Of a DNA stretch of 64,000 nucleotides, positions 16,777-26,522 are shown in pieces (position 1 is the first letter of the stretch; the number at the start of each line of letters is the position of its first letter). The translations under genes were made by a program, and so were the position numbers. The stretch is from Dysgonomonas sp. UBA7710 (GTDB lineage Bacteria > Bacteroidota > Bacteroidia > Bacteroidales > Dysgonomonadaceae), in contig NZ_DLFW01000044.1 of NCBI RefSeq assembly GCF_002482385.1, forward strand, positions 62,001 to 126,000, read 5' to 3'. The notes below the pieces were generated by a model, which saw nothing but the letters and a program-made list of their open reading frames with translations, did no database searches and was not told where the DNA came from.

Positions 16777-19477
16777 CTTTAAACAATGATTGTTGTCCTG
16801 TTATTTCATCTATGATATCTGATATAGGGCGGTTGTCGATTTCGTCTTCGTCGTCATCTATCTGTACTTCGAATTTCTTTTCTTCTTCCTCTGCTACTTC
16901 GGGGAAGCGGATAGGTTCCAGTTCCCTGATTTCTGCGATTTCGAACGTCGACAGGCGTTTCCCTTTTGCTTTGAAGCCTTTTACTGCAATGAATTCATCT
17001 GCATCTATTTCCAATGCTTCCCGGTAATTATCACGACCGCCAAACGTAATTTGTATCCGAGGATAAACAATGTCGGTCAGTATCTGTAATTTCGATTCGT
17101 GATTTTCGCCCAGGAAGTTCTGTTTTTTTGCTGATGCTTCGAATACAAAGCGTTTCAGGTACATAAATTGCTGATCTGCATCAAATAGTACGGCTGTCCA
17201 GATTTTATTCGCGTCGAATTTCTCTATCCGGATAATGCCTGCTTCGTAGTGATTGGTCACATCAAAGTTTGAAGTGTAGAATTCTCCGTTTTGGTTTACA
17301 ACCAATATCTGGTCGTCGCTTTGGAATTCACCGAGGAATTTGCCCCGCCCGTCATAATTAAGGCGCAATACATCCTGGTCGAACCAGACTTTACGTCCTC
17401 CCAATGTGGAGCCGCCTTTTTGTTTCAATGATATTTTATGTACTTCTGCTTTCGTTAGAATATTACCCATCGACTGGCGTCCTTTGATGGCTATATCGCT
17501 GAAGTCTTTTTCGAAAACGAGTATCTTCTGGCGAGGTTTCGGTTTCAGTATTACACGTATTGTTTCCGCCTCTCCATTGGGATTTGCGCTGAAATATACA
17601 ATCCGTGAGCCTTCCTTACCTTGTGTTACGTCGTATTCCTTATCGCGGGTGATACCGGTTACAGCAAAGCGTTTGATATAATCGGGCCCATGCTTTCCAT
17701 GACGGTATACCACATTGTAAATTGTGCGATTGTCATTACGGCGGAATACATAGAGATACAATACATTTTTGCCGACGAACATTTTGTCACTGACTTTTAC
17801 AATCTTATATTTTCCATCTTTATAGAAAATAATAATATCGTCGATGTCCGAGCAATTACATACATATTCATCTTTTTTCAGTGCCGTACCGATAAATCCT
17901 TCCTCACGGTTGATGTAAAGTTTTTCGTTTGCTTCCACAACCTTTGTAGCTTCAATGGTATCGAAACTCCGTATTTCGGTTTTACGGGGATAATTCTTAC
18001 CGTATTTTTCCTTCAACATCACATACCATGAAATAGTATAGTCTACGATGTTTTCGATATTATGCTTTATTTCTTCTATCTCTTCCTTGTATCGGGCTAT
18101 CAGCTCATCCGCCTTGTCGGAGTTGAATTTGAGGATGCGTCCCATCTTGATTTCCATCAGTTTCATGATGTCTTCACGGGTTACCTCGCGGATAAACAAT
18201 TTGGCAAATTTAGCCAGACGTTTGTCTATATGCTCAACAGCGGCATCCATGTTCGCTGCATTCTCAAATTCTTTATCTTTATAGATACGCTCTTCTATAA
18301 ATATTTTTTCGAGAGAGGAGAAATGGAGTGTTTCTTCCAGTTCGCTCTTTTGTATCTCCAATTCAAGTTTGAGGAGCCTTTGTGTATTCTCGGTTGTATC
18401 TCTGAGTATTCTGCTGACAGTAAGGAAATATGGCTTGTTATCTTCAATCACACAGCAGTTTGGAGAGATACTGATCTCACAATCGGTGAATGCATAAAGC
18501 GCGTCTATTGTTTTATCAGACGAAACACCGGCAGCCAAATGTACATGGATTTCTACATTCTGGGCTGTGATATCGTCCACCTTACGGATTTTTATCTTGC
18601 CTTTGTCATTTGCCTTCAGGATGGATTCTACGACCGAAGACGATGTTCTCCCATAAGGGATGTCGCTTATTACGAGTGTTTTATTGTCCAGCTTGGATAT
18701 TTTGGCACGTACTTTTACCGAACCGCCGCGTTCTCCGTCATTATATTTGCTGACATCTATATATCCCCCTGTCTGAAAATCAGGATATAAAGTAAATTCT
18801 TCTCCTTGCAGATGCGCTACGGCAGCATCGCATAATTCGTTGAAGTTGTGAGGGAGTATTTTAGAAGATAACCCTACGGCAATACCTTCAGCACCCTGTG
18901 CCAGCAATAAAGGGAATTTTACGGGCAGGGTAATGGGTTCTTTGTTACGCCCGTCATACGATGGTTTCCATTCGGTCGTTTTAGGATTGAAGAGCACCTC
19001 CAAAGCAAATTTGGAAAGACGGGCCTCTATATAACGGGGTGCAGCAGCACCATCTCCGGTGAAGACATTTCCCCAGTTTCCCTGACAATCGACCAGTAAA
19101 TCCTTTTGGCCCAACTGCACAAGAGCGTCACCTATAGATGCGTCTCCATGCGGGTGGAACTGCATGGTGTGTCCTATAATATTTGCCACCTTGTTGTAGC
19201 GTCCGTCATCCATGCGTTTCATCGAATGCATGATCCGCCGCTGTACCGGTTTTAATCCGTCGGTAATATGCGGCACGGCACGTTCGAGTATGACATAAGA
19301 AGCATAGTCCAGAAACCAATTTTGGAACATGCCTGACAAATGTAGCTGATTGTCGCCCGAGTCCTTCACTGGTACTTTATAATCGGAATGACTGCTGTCA
19401 TTCTCCGATTCCTCATCCATAATGGGTTCTTCGTTCTCTAAATTCTCTGGTTCGTCGATAATATCTTCGGGGAACAT
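16751..19477 (-). CDS. parC: DNA topoisomerase IV subunit A (type IIA, GyrA/ParC family)
   Basis: DNA cleavage subunit of 908 residues. After an acidic N-terminal extension (about 1-45), the winged-helix domain holds the quinolone-determining region FHPHGDASIGDALV and the catalytic Tyr149 in AAAPRYIEARLS. A coiled-coil tower and gate follow. The C-terminal half is a degenerate propeller rather than canonical six-blade GyrA, and no GyrA-box is obvious; this and the acidic tail fit the Bacteroidetes ParC-type proteins. The partner subunit ParE is not in the window. The enzyme decatenates daughter chromosomes. The DUF3316 gene overlaps its 3' end. Confidence 0.9.
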   Translation of the reverse strand: MFPEDIIDEPENLENEEPIMDEESENDSSHSDYKVPVKDSGDNQLHLSGMFQNWFLDYASYVILERAVPHITDGLKPVQRRIMHSMKRMDDGRYNKVANIIGHTMQFHPHGDASIGDALVQLGQKDLLVDCQGNWGNVFTGDGAAAPRYIEARLSKFALEVLFNPKTTEWKPSYDGRNKEPITLPVKFPLLLAQGAEGIAVGLSSKILPHNFNELCDAAVAHLQGEEFTLYPDFQTGGYIDVSKYNDGERGGSVKVRAKISKLDNKTLVISDIPYGRTSSSVVESILKANDKGKIKIRKVDDITAQNVEIHVHLAAGVSSDKTIDALYAFTDCEISISPNCCVIEDNKPYFLTVSRILRDTTENTQRLLKLELEIQKSELEETLHFSSLEKIFIEERIYKDKEFENAANMDAAVEHIDKRLAKFAKLFIREVTREDIMKLMEIKMGRILKFNSDKADELIARYKEEIEEIKHNIENIVDYTISWYVMLKEKYGKNYPRKTEIRSFDTIEATKVVEANEKLYINREEGFIGTALKKDEYVCNCSDIDDIIIFYKDGKYKIVKVSDKMFVGKNVLYLYVFRRNDNRTIYNVVYRHGKHGPDYIKRFAVTGITRDKEYDVTQGKEGSRIVYFSANPNGEAETIRVILKPKPRQKILVFEKDFSDIAIKGRQSMGNILTKAEVHKISLKQKGGSTLGGRKVWFDQDVLRLNYDGRGKFLGEFQSDDQILVVNQNGEFYTSNFDVTNHYEAGIIRIEKFDANKIWTAVLFDADQQFMYLKRFVFEASAKKQNFLGENHESKLQILTDIVYPRIQITFGGRDNYREALEIDADEFIAVKGFKAKGKRLSTFEIAEIRELEPIRFPEVAEEEEKKFEVQIDDDEDEIDNRPISDIIDEITGQQSLFKDGDKEGEE

Positions 19478-19563
19478 GTGTAATATCTGATTTTTAAGTA
19501 AAAGATAGAATTTAATGATACATTTCGGATTGCAACCTATTTCTTATTTCTTTACTTCCCAAA

Positions 19564-19588
19564 AATAATAAATAGGTCTGCGACCTTA
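19564..19588. repeat. AGGTCTGCGACCT palindrome, copy 1
   Basis: AATAATAAATAGGTCTGCGA followed by CCTTA; AGGTC and GACCT pair around a TGC loop. The same 13-base palindrome, with one or two changes outside the core, is at 32185-32209 and 42165-42187. It lies in the 314-base gap between parC and the HTCS gene, which otherwise holds only AT-rich DNA and a promoter. Confidence 0.8.
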
Positions 19589-19753
19589 GCTATTTCAAAA
19601 CTCGTTCAAAGATAGTTTTTTTTGCTGTGAAATCAAAATTGATAAATGAATATAGAGAGGGTAATTTATTATTATATTTCGCTCTCTTATCTTGTATGTT
19701 TTTTGATATTTTATATCCTGCAAAACAACTATAAGATATCTGTTAACTTACAA

Positions 19754-19779
19754 TTGATGCCATTAAAATCTTATATTTG
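19754..19779 (+). promoter_or_regulatory. Putative promoter of the hybrid two-component regulator
   Basis: TATATTTG at 19772-19779 matches the Bacteroidetes -7 element, with a TTG at 19754-19756 as a weak -33 element (15-base spacer, shorter than consensus). If it is used, the leader before the ATG at 19792 is very short. The TTG triplet at 19777 belongs to this box and is unlikely to be the start codon. Confidence 0.4.
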
Positions 19780-19791
19780 TATCTGAATAGT

Positions 19792-22700
19792 ATGAAAATT
19801 ATGATGATACATATTAGATTTTTATATACTTTTCTATTCTTTCTGTCCACTCTTTTCCTGATGGGACAAAAGGCGAATTATCAGACTTTCAGTAATATCA
19901 ATCTCAATTCGGAAGCCTCTGGTATCAATTGTTTTGCACAGGATACTCAAGGACTGATATGGATAGGTTCTAATAAAGGACTGTTCAGCTATGACGGATA
20001 TACAGCCCAACAACATTTTTCATTCGACAGCAAGACTAATACGCAGATATATTGTATCCTGGTACTCGATGATACATACTTATGTCTGGGAACTGACAAC
20101 GGTGTGCTATTTTATAATTACAAAACCGATAGTTATAAAAATACCGATCTGAAATTTCCTCCTGATGTAAGGGCTATGGCATTAAAGAATGGTATTTTAT
20201 GGATTGGTTCTCTTGATGGACTTTACAGATACAATATTAAGACAAAGCAGATCGAGAACCTTAGCGAAAAAGAAAACAGCGGTCTTCCCCATAGAACTGT
20301 CTATTCTATTATAAATACAGAAGATAACGATTTATATATCGGTACTTATAATGGACTCTGCAAATACATTCCGGCAACAGATAAATTCATTATTATTAAT
20401 TTGCCTGCCAATATAAAACGAAATAATCAGTTTGTAAACTCATTATTGGAAGATACTGTCCGTAATTGTATATGGATTGGTACTGAAGGAGCATTGCTAA
20501 AATATACTCCAGGGTATAATACAGTGGAAGAAATCAGCTTTTTTCATGATAATTCTATCAAATCCCTAGAAACAGACACCAATAATAATCTGCTTTTGGG
20601 AACTGACAACGGACTTTATGTATATAATGATTCCACAAAAGAGATACAACATGTTGTCCATGACTCCCGCAATGAAAAATCTTTGTCCAACAATATTGTC
20701 TGGGGGATATTTGCAGATAGGGAGAGAAATATTTGGCTGGGTACGGATTATGGAATATCCTTGTCGCGCTATAATAAAGTGTTTCAGATTGTCCCGATCT
20801 CACAAGTTACAGGCGTGGGGGATGGTAACAGGTTCCATGCTATATTTAAAGATTCGCGTAATAACTTTTGGTTCGGGGGGACAAACGGCCTTATTTTATC
20901 TCCGTCTTTTACAAATGATCCCGGAAGTTCTGTCTGGTACAGGATGGGGGACCGGCGTTATCCTATTTCGCACAATCGTATCAGGCATATCTATGAAGAT
21001 AAAGAGCAGAATCTCTGGGTGGCGACAGATGGGAGCATCAACCGGTATGATTATGCCAGAAAGCAATTTATACATTACAGTATTGTCGACAGTACGCATA
21101 CCCTCAATTCCAACTGGGCGTATCATATTTTCGAAGACGATAAAGAACGCCTGTGGATAGCGACCTGTCTGGGCGGAATATTTGTTGTGGATAAACAAAA
21201 ACTGATTCAGTCTTCACCATCCGGTAACTATGTAGCGGACTATAATTATTCTACGCGTAACGGATTGTCGGGTAATTTCATTAACCAGATTGTGCCCGAC
21301 CGTAAGGGTAATGTCTGGGTATTGCTTTATAACAATGGGATCAATAAGATAGATACAAAGCTGAATAGAGTGACAAAGATCCCGATAGAATCGGGGACCA
21401 ATAATGAAAATCCGAATTATATAATATGCGACAATGAAGGTTTTATCTGGGCAGGATTCCGGGGAGGGCTGGTACGTATAAATCCCGAAAACGATGAATC
21501 CCGCTTCATAAAGTTCGATGCATTCAGCAATAGTGAAATACTCTCGTTAGTAGAAGAGGGGCAACATATATGGATATCCACAAGCGATGGTACATGGGTA
21601 TTGGATAAGCAAAACTATAACGTGCAGCGCTTGAATATAACGAATAAAGCCTATACCAGCGGCTTTTTCGACAAATCATCAGATAAGATTTATTTTGGAG
21701 GAAGTGATGAATTAGCTGTTTTTTCACCGGCTATGTTGCAGGAAGTACGCCCCGATCTGCCTATTGTGCTTACGGCCTTGTATGTAAATGATAAGCTATA
21801 TCAGTCTGGTATCGACTACGAAGGTTATAGTATCCGCTATCTGGACAAAATAGAACTGAATTATAAGCAAAATAATCTGGGATTTGAGTTTTCGGATTTG
21901 ACGTATTCGGAAGAGGAAGGAAGTAAATTTGTGTACAGGCTTGAAGGAATAGACAAGGATTGGAATATACTGAAACAAAATTCGGTCCGTATATCTTATC
22001 CCAATCTGGAGTATGGAAAATACAGCCTTATCATAAGTAAGCTCGATTCGTCCGGTAAACCGTCAGATAAAATATATACATTTTCCATCCAGATCAATCC
22101 TCCATGGTATTATACGCTTTGGGCGAAATGTATTTACGCTTTTTTACTGTTGTGCCTTTTGCTTTGGATAATGAATTTTTTCAGGGTGAGGAACAATCTG
22201 AAAATAGAGCGGATAGAAAAGGAAAAAACGTTGGAATTGTCTAATCTCAAGATAGATTTTTTTACTAATGTCTCACATGAATTCAAAACGCCGCTCAGCC
22301 TGATTATAGCTCCGGTAAGCCGTCTGTTACTGGAAATAAAAGATCCTTATAAGAAAAAACAACTCGAAGCGGTACAGCAAAATGCATTGAAATTAAATTC
22401 CCTCATCCGGCAGGTATTAGATTTTAACAGGATAGATAGTAATACGAATGCAAACCTTATATTATCGAGAGTTGAGTTCGTGGAATTTGCCCGGAGCCTT
22501 TTTTCTGTTTATGAAGAAGGATATAGGGAGAAAAATCTGAAGTTCTCATTTTATACCAACCAAGAGAAAATCTATATAAATATAGACGTATTGAAAATAG
22601 AATCGGTACTGAATAACCTGATAGTCAACGCCTGCAAATACACGAAAGAAAGAGGAGAAGTCAATCTTAATCTGATAGCGGATAATACTGCTAAAATATT

Positions 22701-23736
22701 GGAAATAACAGTTTCGGATACAGGCATAGGTATTCCTCAGCAGGATATTCCATATATATTCGAGCGATTCTATCAGTCCTCAAAAACATCGAAAGAAAAG
22801 GAGGGTACAGGTATCGGCCTTTATCTGGCTAAGACATACAGCGAGCAGCACGGCGGCCAGATTACTGTTTCGTCTGAAGAAGATGAAGGAACTAGAATTG
22901 TTATTACTCTGCCATTAGACGATATTGAGACCGAAACGGATATTGTATCACAATCAGGAGATGCAAATAATAATGAGAGTAAGCCGCTTGTATTAGTAGT
23001 GGATGATAATCCCGAAATAGCGGATTTCATAAGCCAGATACTTGCTTCCAAATACAGGTATGAAGTGGCTCATAATGGTAAAATGGGATTGGAAATGGCT
23101 TTAAATCTTAACCCCAACCTGATAGTCGCCGACATTATGATGCCGGTGATGGACGGACTGGAGATGAGTCGCCGCATACGCAGGAATATACCGACCTCTA
23201 CGATACCTGTTATCCTGCTTACGGCTAAAGATGATAAGACCACCGAGTTGGAAAGTATAAATCTGAATGTAGATGCATTCATTCCTAAGCCATTCGATCC
23301 GGAAATCCTGTTGTCCCGTATCGAACAATTGTTGAAGAGTAAACAACAACTGGAGGATAAACTGCGGATAGAAACTATAGCCGCCCCGAAAGCAATAGAA
23401 GCCACATCTCCCGATGAAAAGTTCTTGTCCGAGATAACAAGGATTATAGAAGATAAGATTGCAGATCCCGATCTGAATGTAAATGCGCTCAGTGATATTT
23501 CGGGTATCGGTTCCAAGCAGATTTATCGTAAAATAAAACAATTGACGGGACTCTCACCTGTCGAATTTATCCGCTCGGTACGTTTGAAAAAAGCAGCGAT
23601 GCTCCTTTCCCAAAATAAATTTTCTATTGCCGAGGTGATGTATATGGTCGGATTCTCGAACCGCTCATATTTCTCGAAAAGTTTTCAGTCTGAATTTGGA
23701 AAGACTCCGCGTGAGTTTCTGGAAGGTGAAAAGTAA
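19792..23736 (+). CDS. Hybrid two-component system regulator (HTCS) of the galactan locus
   Basis: Single-chain sensor-regulator of about 1,314 residues. After a signal peptide come beta-propeller repeats of the Reg_prop type (many WIGT/LWIGS motifs, about 30-690) and a Y_Y_Y domain (about 690-760), which together form the periplasmic glycan sensor. A membrane helix lies near 775-797. The histidine kinase has its phospho-His in VSHEFKTPLSL near residue 828, and the ATPase domain runs to about 1040. The receiver domain starts LVLVVDDNPEIADF near 1064, with the phospho-acceptor Asp in ADIMMPVMDG near 1113. An AraC DNA-binding domain ends the chain. I chose the ATG at 19792; the in-frame TTG at 19777 lies inside a promoter-like box. 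It sits directly upstream of the sus-like operon it most likely activates. Confidence 0.93.
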   Translation: MKIMMIHIRFLYTFLFFLSTLFLMGQKANYQTFSNINLNSEASGINCFAQDTQGLIWIGSNKGLFSYDGYTAQQHFSFDSKTNTQIYCILVLDDTYLCLGTDNGVLFYNYKTDSYKNTDLKFPPDVRAMALKNGILWIGSLDGLYRYNIKTKQIENLSEKENSGLPHRTVYSIINTEDNDLYIGTYNGLCKYIPATDKFIIINLPANIKRNNQFVNSLLEDTVRNCIWIGTEGALLKYTPGYNTVEEISFFHDNSIKSLETDTNNNLLLGTDNGLYVYNDSTKEIQHVVHDSRNEKSLSNNIVWGIFADRERNIWLGTDYGISLSRYNKVFQIVPISQVTGVGDGNRFHAIFKDSRNNFWFGGTNGLILSPSFTNDPGSSVWYRMGDRRYPISHNRIRHIYEDKEQNLWVATDGSINRYDYARKQFIHYSIVDSTHTLNSNWAYHIFEDDKERLWIATCLGGIFVVDKQKLIQSSPSGNYVADYNYSTRNGLSGNFINQIVPDRKGNVWVLLYNNGINKIDTKLNRVTKIPIESGTNNENPNYIICDNEGFIWAGFRGGLVRINPENDESRFIKFDAFSNSEILSLVEEGQHIWISTSDGTWVLDKQNYNVQRLNITNKAYTSGFFDKSSDKIYFGGSDELAVFSPAMLQEVRPDLPIVLTALYVNDKLYQSGIDYEGYSIRYLDKIELNYKQNNLGFEFSDLTYSEEEGSKFVYRLEGIDKDWNILKQNSVRISYPNLEYGKYSLIISKLDSSGKPSDKIYTFSIQINPPWYYTLWAKCIYAFLLLCLLLWIMNFFRVRNNLKIERIEKEKTLELSNLKIDFFTNVSHEFKTPLSLIIAPVSRLLLEIKDPYKKKQLEAVQQNALKLNSLIRQVLDFNRIDSNTNANLILSRVEFVEFARSLFSVYEEGYREKNLKFSFYTNQEKIYINIDVLKIESVLNNLIVNACKYTKERGEVNLNLIADNTAKILEITVSDTGIGIPQQDIPYIFERFYQSSKTSKEKEGTGIGLYLAKTYSEQHGGQITVSSEEDEGTRIVITLPLDDIETETDIVSQSGDANNNESKPLVLVVDDNPEIADFISQILASKYRYEVAHNGKMGLEMALNLNPNLIVADIMMPVMDGLEMSRRIRRNIPTSTIPVILLTAKDDKTTELESINLNVDAFIPKPFDPEILLSRIEQLLKSKQQLEDKLRIETIAAPKAIEATSPDEKFLSEITRIIEDKIADPDLNVNALSDISGIGSKQIYRKIKQLTGLSPVEFIRSVRLKKAAMLLSQNKFSIAEVMYMVGFSNRSYFSKSFQSEFGKTPREFLEGEK

Positions 23737-23762
23737 TGTGCATACTTATAGCCGTTTACTGA

Positions 23763-23770
23763 TATATTTG
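23763..23770 (+). promoter_or_regulatory. Putative -7 element of the galactan operon
   Basis: TATATTTG, an exact TAnnTTTG match, lies 27 bases past the HTCS stop codon. No good TTTG occurs at the -33 position, as expected for an activator-dependent promoter. The leader to the ATG at 23901 would be about 125 bases. Confidence 0.35.
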
Positions 23771-23900
23771 GGATAAGTTAAACTCTTCCGTTGTCCTATT
23801 TGTGTTCTCATCTGTCTAATTTGTGCATAGTGTAAATCAGTCATTAGGCATAAATTTGCTGTTGTCCTTAAAGGGGAAAAACAATCTAAAGTACAATACC

Positions 23901-26459
23901 ATGAGAATACTATTCACAACACTATGCAGCTTGCTGTTCTCTTTATCTTTTTTTGCTCAGAAGAAAACGGATGTTCCAACAATTTATATAGACAAAGGCG
24001 GTGTGATGCGCTGGTCGGATACCCGTCGGGAAGCTTCTTTCTACGGGGTGAATTATACAATGCCTTTTGCCCATGCCTATCGTGCAGTCAATTATATAGG
24101 GAAGAATCATAAAGAAGCTATCGACAGAGATGTATATCATTTCGCGCGATTAGGTTTCAATGCCTACCGTATCCATGTGTGGGATGTGGAAATATCCGAT
24201 GCAAAGGGAAATCTGACAGAAAACGACCATCTCGACCTGCTTGATTATCTGATTGCAAAGCTGAGGGAACGCAATATACGAGTATTGATTACAACAATGA
24301 CAAACTTCGGGAACGGTTATCCCGAAAGGAATCAGAATACAGGGGCATTCTCTTATTTATATGATAAATGTAGGATACACAGTACCGAAGAGGCTATTGT
24401 TGCGCAGGAAAATTATATCCATCGGTTTGTGAAGCATATAAATCCTTATACGCACTTATCTTATAAAGACGATCCTTATATTGTAGGCTTTGAAATCAAC
24501 AATGAACCTTGTCATGCGGATACTCCGCAGCAGACCGAAAACTACATCAACAGGATGCTGTCCGCTATAAAAAAGACCGGTAATAATAAACCTGTGTTTT
24601 ATAATGTGAGCCATAATATGGAACATGTACAGGCTTATTTCAATACGGCTATACAGGGTACTACCTATCAGTGGTATCCTATCGGGCTGGTTGCAGGACA
24701 TACGCGCAGGGGGAATTTTCTGCCATATGTGGATAACTATGGTATACCGTTTTCTAATATGAAGGGCTTTGACAAAAAAGCGAAAGCCGTCTATGAATAC
24801 GATCCTGCCGATATCACTTATTCTTATATGTATCCGGCAATGACCCGTGCATTCCGCACGCAGGGATTTCAGTGGATTACTCAGTTTGCTTATGACCCCA
24901 TTGATATAGCATGGGCAAATACCGAATATCAGACTCATTTCCTTAATCTGGCATACACTCCGAATAAGGCAATCAGTATGAAGATTGCAGCGGAGGTAGC
25001 ATATAAGGTGCCGATGTATCAGAAATATGCCAAATATCCGAATGATACGGCTTTTGCCGATTTTCATGTCAGCTATGCACAGGATTTGAGTGTGTTGAAC
25101 AGTACGGACAAGTTTTTTTATTCGAATTATACGGCTTCTTCACCTGTTATGCCTGAAAAGCTACAGTCTGTAGCCGGTTGCGGAAGTTCTCCAATAGTAA
25201 AATATGAAGGTACAGGCGCTTATTTTCTGGACAGACTGGAAAATGGGTTATGGAGACTGGAGGTTATGCCCGATGCGGTGCAGATAGGAGACCCGTTCAG
25301 TAAGCCGTCTTTGAAAAAGGAGGTGGTTACTATTGCATGGAATACATGGGCTATGGAAGTTAGGTTGCCCGGTTTAGGTGAGAATTTCACCATCACAGCT
25401 ATCAATGATGGAAATGCTTATAATGGTTTATCAAAGGGTGCAAGCATTTCTGTAAAACCGGGCGTCTATCTTCTGAAAAATACAAGCTATACCCCGAATG
25501 CCGAATGGGGAAAGAACACTGTATGGAATAATATACTGCTGGGCGAGTTTGTTGCACCCGAAGCGCATGCAAAAACATTTTCAGTTGTTCATCAGCCTGC
25601 AAAGGTAATTGAAAGCGGTAAGTCCTTGCAGATGGAAGCGCAGATAGTAGGGCCGTCGTTTCCCGATTCAGTCATTATTTATACAGACAAAGTTTCTTTC
25701 TGGTCGGATAGTAACCCGTCTGTGAAAATGAAACGTGTACACGGCTATACTTATCGTGCGGAAATACCTGCCGGTATGATAAATGAGGGACTTTTCAGGT
25801 ATAACATAATAGTATGCAAGGATAACAAGAGTTATACTTATCCTGCTAAAACGGAAGGCAATCCCTTGGATTGGGACTATACCCGGCCTGAATATTGGAC
25901 GGTTGCGGTTGTAAGAGCTGAAGACCCTCTGGAATTGGTAAAGATAACGGATGAATATAGCGATGTAGAGGCGTATGGCATTCCGGAAACATCTTATGTG
26001 TTACGAAATTTTGTATCAGGTCTGACAGATGCGAACTCTTTGAAATTCAAATTCAAGGTAACAGATGCAGATGCCCGTTTCTTTTGGCGGAAATATATAA
26101 AGGATTATGTCAGTGAAAGGAAGGGTAGATTGAGAGAAGCGCAATATATATGTGTCGATTTGAAAAATATAAAAGGGATCAGTAAGCTGAATGTGGGATT
26201 TGTTACTTCTGACGGATTTACTTATACTGCTATGGTGAATCTTGATAAAGACGGACTTTACAAAGTTTCCTTAGCTGGTTTACGGCAGGTGAAAACGGCT
26301 CTGTTGCCATCTCCGTATCCTACTTTCCTCGAAAGATACTTCGAGCCTGATACACAGATACCATTTACAATAGGGAAAATAGAGATGTTTGAAATATCGA
26401 CGGTAGATAATATGGCAAATGATGCGACCTTAGAACTAGGCAGTGTATGGCTGGAATAA
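23901..26459 (+). CDS. GH5-like (cellulase-family) secreted glycoside hydrolase
   Basis: Exported enzyme of 852 residues. The ATG at 23901 starts a clean signal peptide (MRILFTTLCSLLFSLSFFAQ); the open frame continues upstream to a GTG at 23823, but that start would put 26 extra residues before the signal. The N-terminal (beta/alpha)8 domain fits GH5: NAYRIHVWDVE, the acid/base Glu202 in FEINNEP, and a candidate nucleophile Glu299 in AVYEYDP. Beta-rich accessory domains follow from about residue 420. Substrate is unknown. Its place between the HTCS gene and susC is an addition to the usual galactan locus order, so it may remove a decoration or cut a linked glucan or mannan. Confidence 0.75.
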   Translation: MRILFTTLCSLLFSLSFFAQKKTDVPTIYIDKGGVMRWSDTRREASFYGVNYTMPFAHAYRAVNYIGKNHKEAIDRDVYHFARLGFNAYRIHVWDVEISDAKGNLTENDHLDLLDYLIAKLRERNIRVLITTMTNFGNGYPERNQNTGAFSYLYDKCRIHSTEEAIVAQENYIHRFVKHINPYTHLSYKDDPYIVGFEINNEPCHADTPQQTENYINRMLSAIKKTGNNKPVFYNVSHNMEHVQAYFNTAIQGTTYQWYPIGLVAGHTRRGNFLPYVDNYGIPFSNMKGFDKKAKAVYEYDPADITYSYMYPAMTRAFRTQGFQWITQFAYDPIDIAWANTEYQTHFLNLAYTPNKAISMKIAAEVAYKVPMYQKYAKYPNDTAFADFHVSYAQDLSVLNSTDKFFYSNYTASSPVMPEKLQSVAGCGSSPIVKYEGTGAYFLDRLENGLWRLEVMPDAVQIGDPFSKPSLKKEVVTIAWNTWAMEVRLPGLGENFTITAINDGNAYNGLSKGASISVKPGVYLLKNTSYTPNAEWGKNTVWNNILLGEFVAPEAHAKTFSVVHQPAKVIESGKSLQMEAQIVGPSFPDSVIIYTDKVSFWSDSNPSVKMKRVHGYTYRAEIPAGMINEGLFRYNIIVCKDNKSYTYPAKTEGNPLDWDYTRPEYWTVAVVRAEDPLELVKITDEYSDVEAYGIPETSYVLRNFVSGLTDANSLKFKFKVTDADARFFWRKYIKDYVSERKGRLREAQYICVDLKNIKGISKLNVGFVTSDGFTYTAMVNLDKDGLYKVSLAGLRQVKTALLPSPYPTFLERYFEPDTQIPFTIGKIEMFEISTVDNMANDATLELGSVWLE

Positions 26460-26522
26460 AAAGTTATAAAAAAGTAAAGAAATACAAAAACGAAATAATC
26501 ACCTTATTAAATATTTAAAACC

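Noticed and set aside
18062..18790. 242-residue open frame antisense to parC
   Set aside because: Shadow frame over a strongly conserved gene on the other strand; low-complexity composition and no domain.
24456..25067. 203-residue open frame antisense to the GH5-like gene
   Set aside because: Shadow of the GH5-like coding sequence, which has a signal peptide and catalytic motifs.
23901..26459. GH5-like enzyme lacking its nucleophile (TQF in place of TEF near residue 326)
   Set aside because: Glu299 in VYEYDP is a better candidate for the nucleophile at the end of strand seven, so the enzyme need not be inactive.
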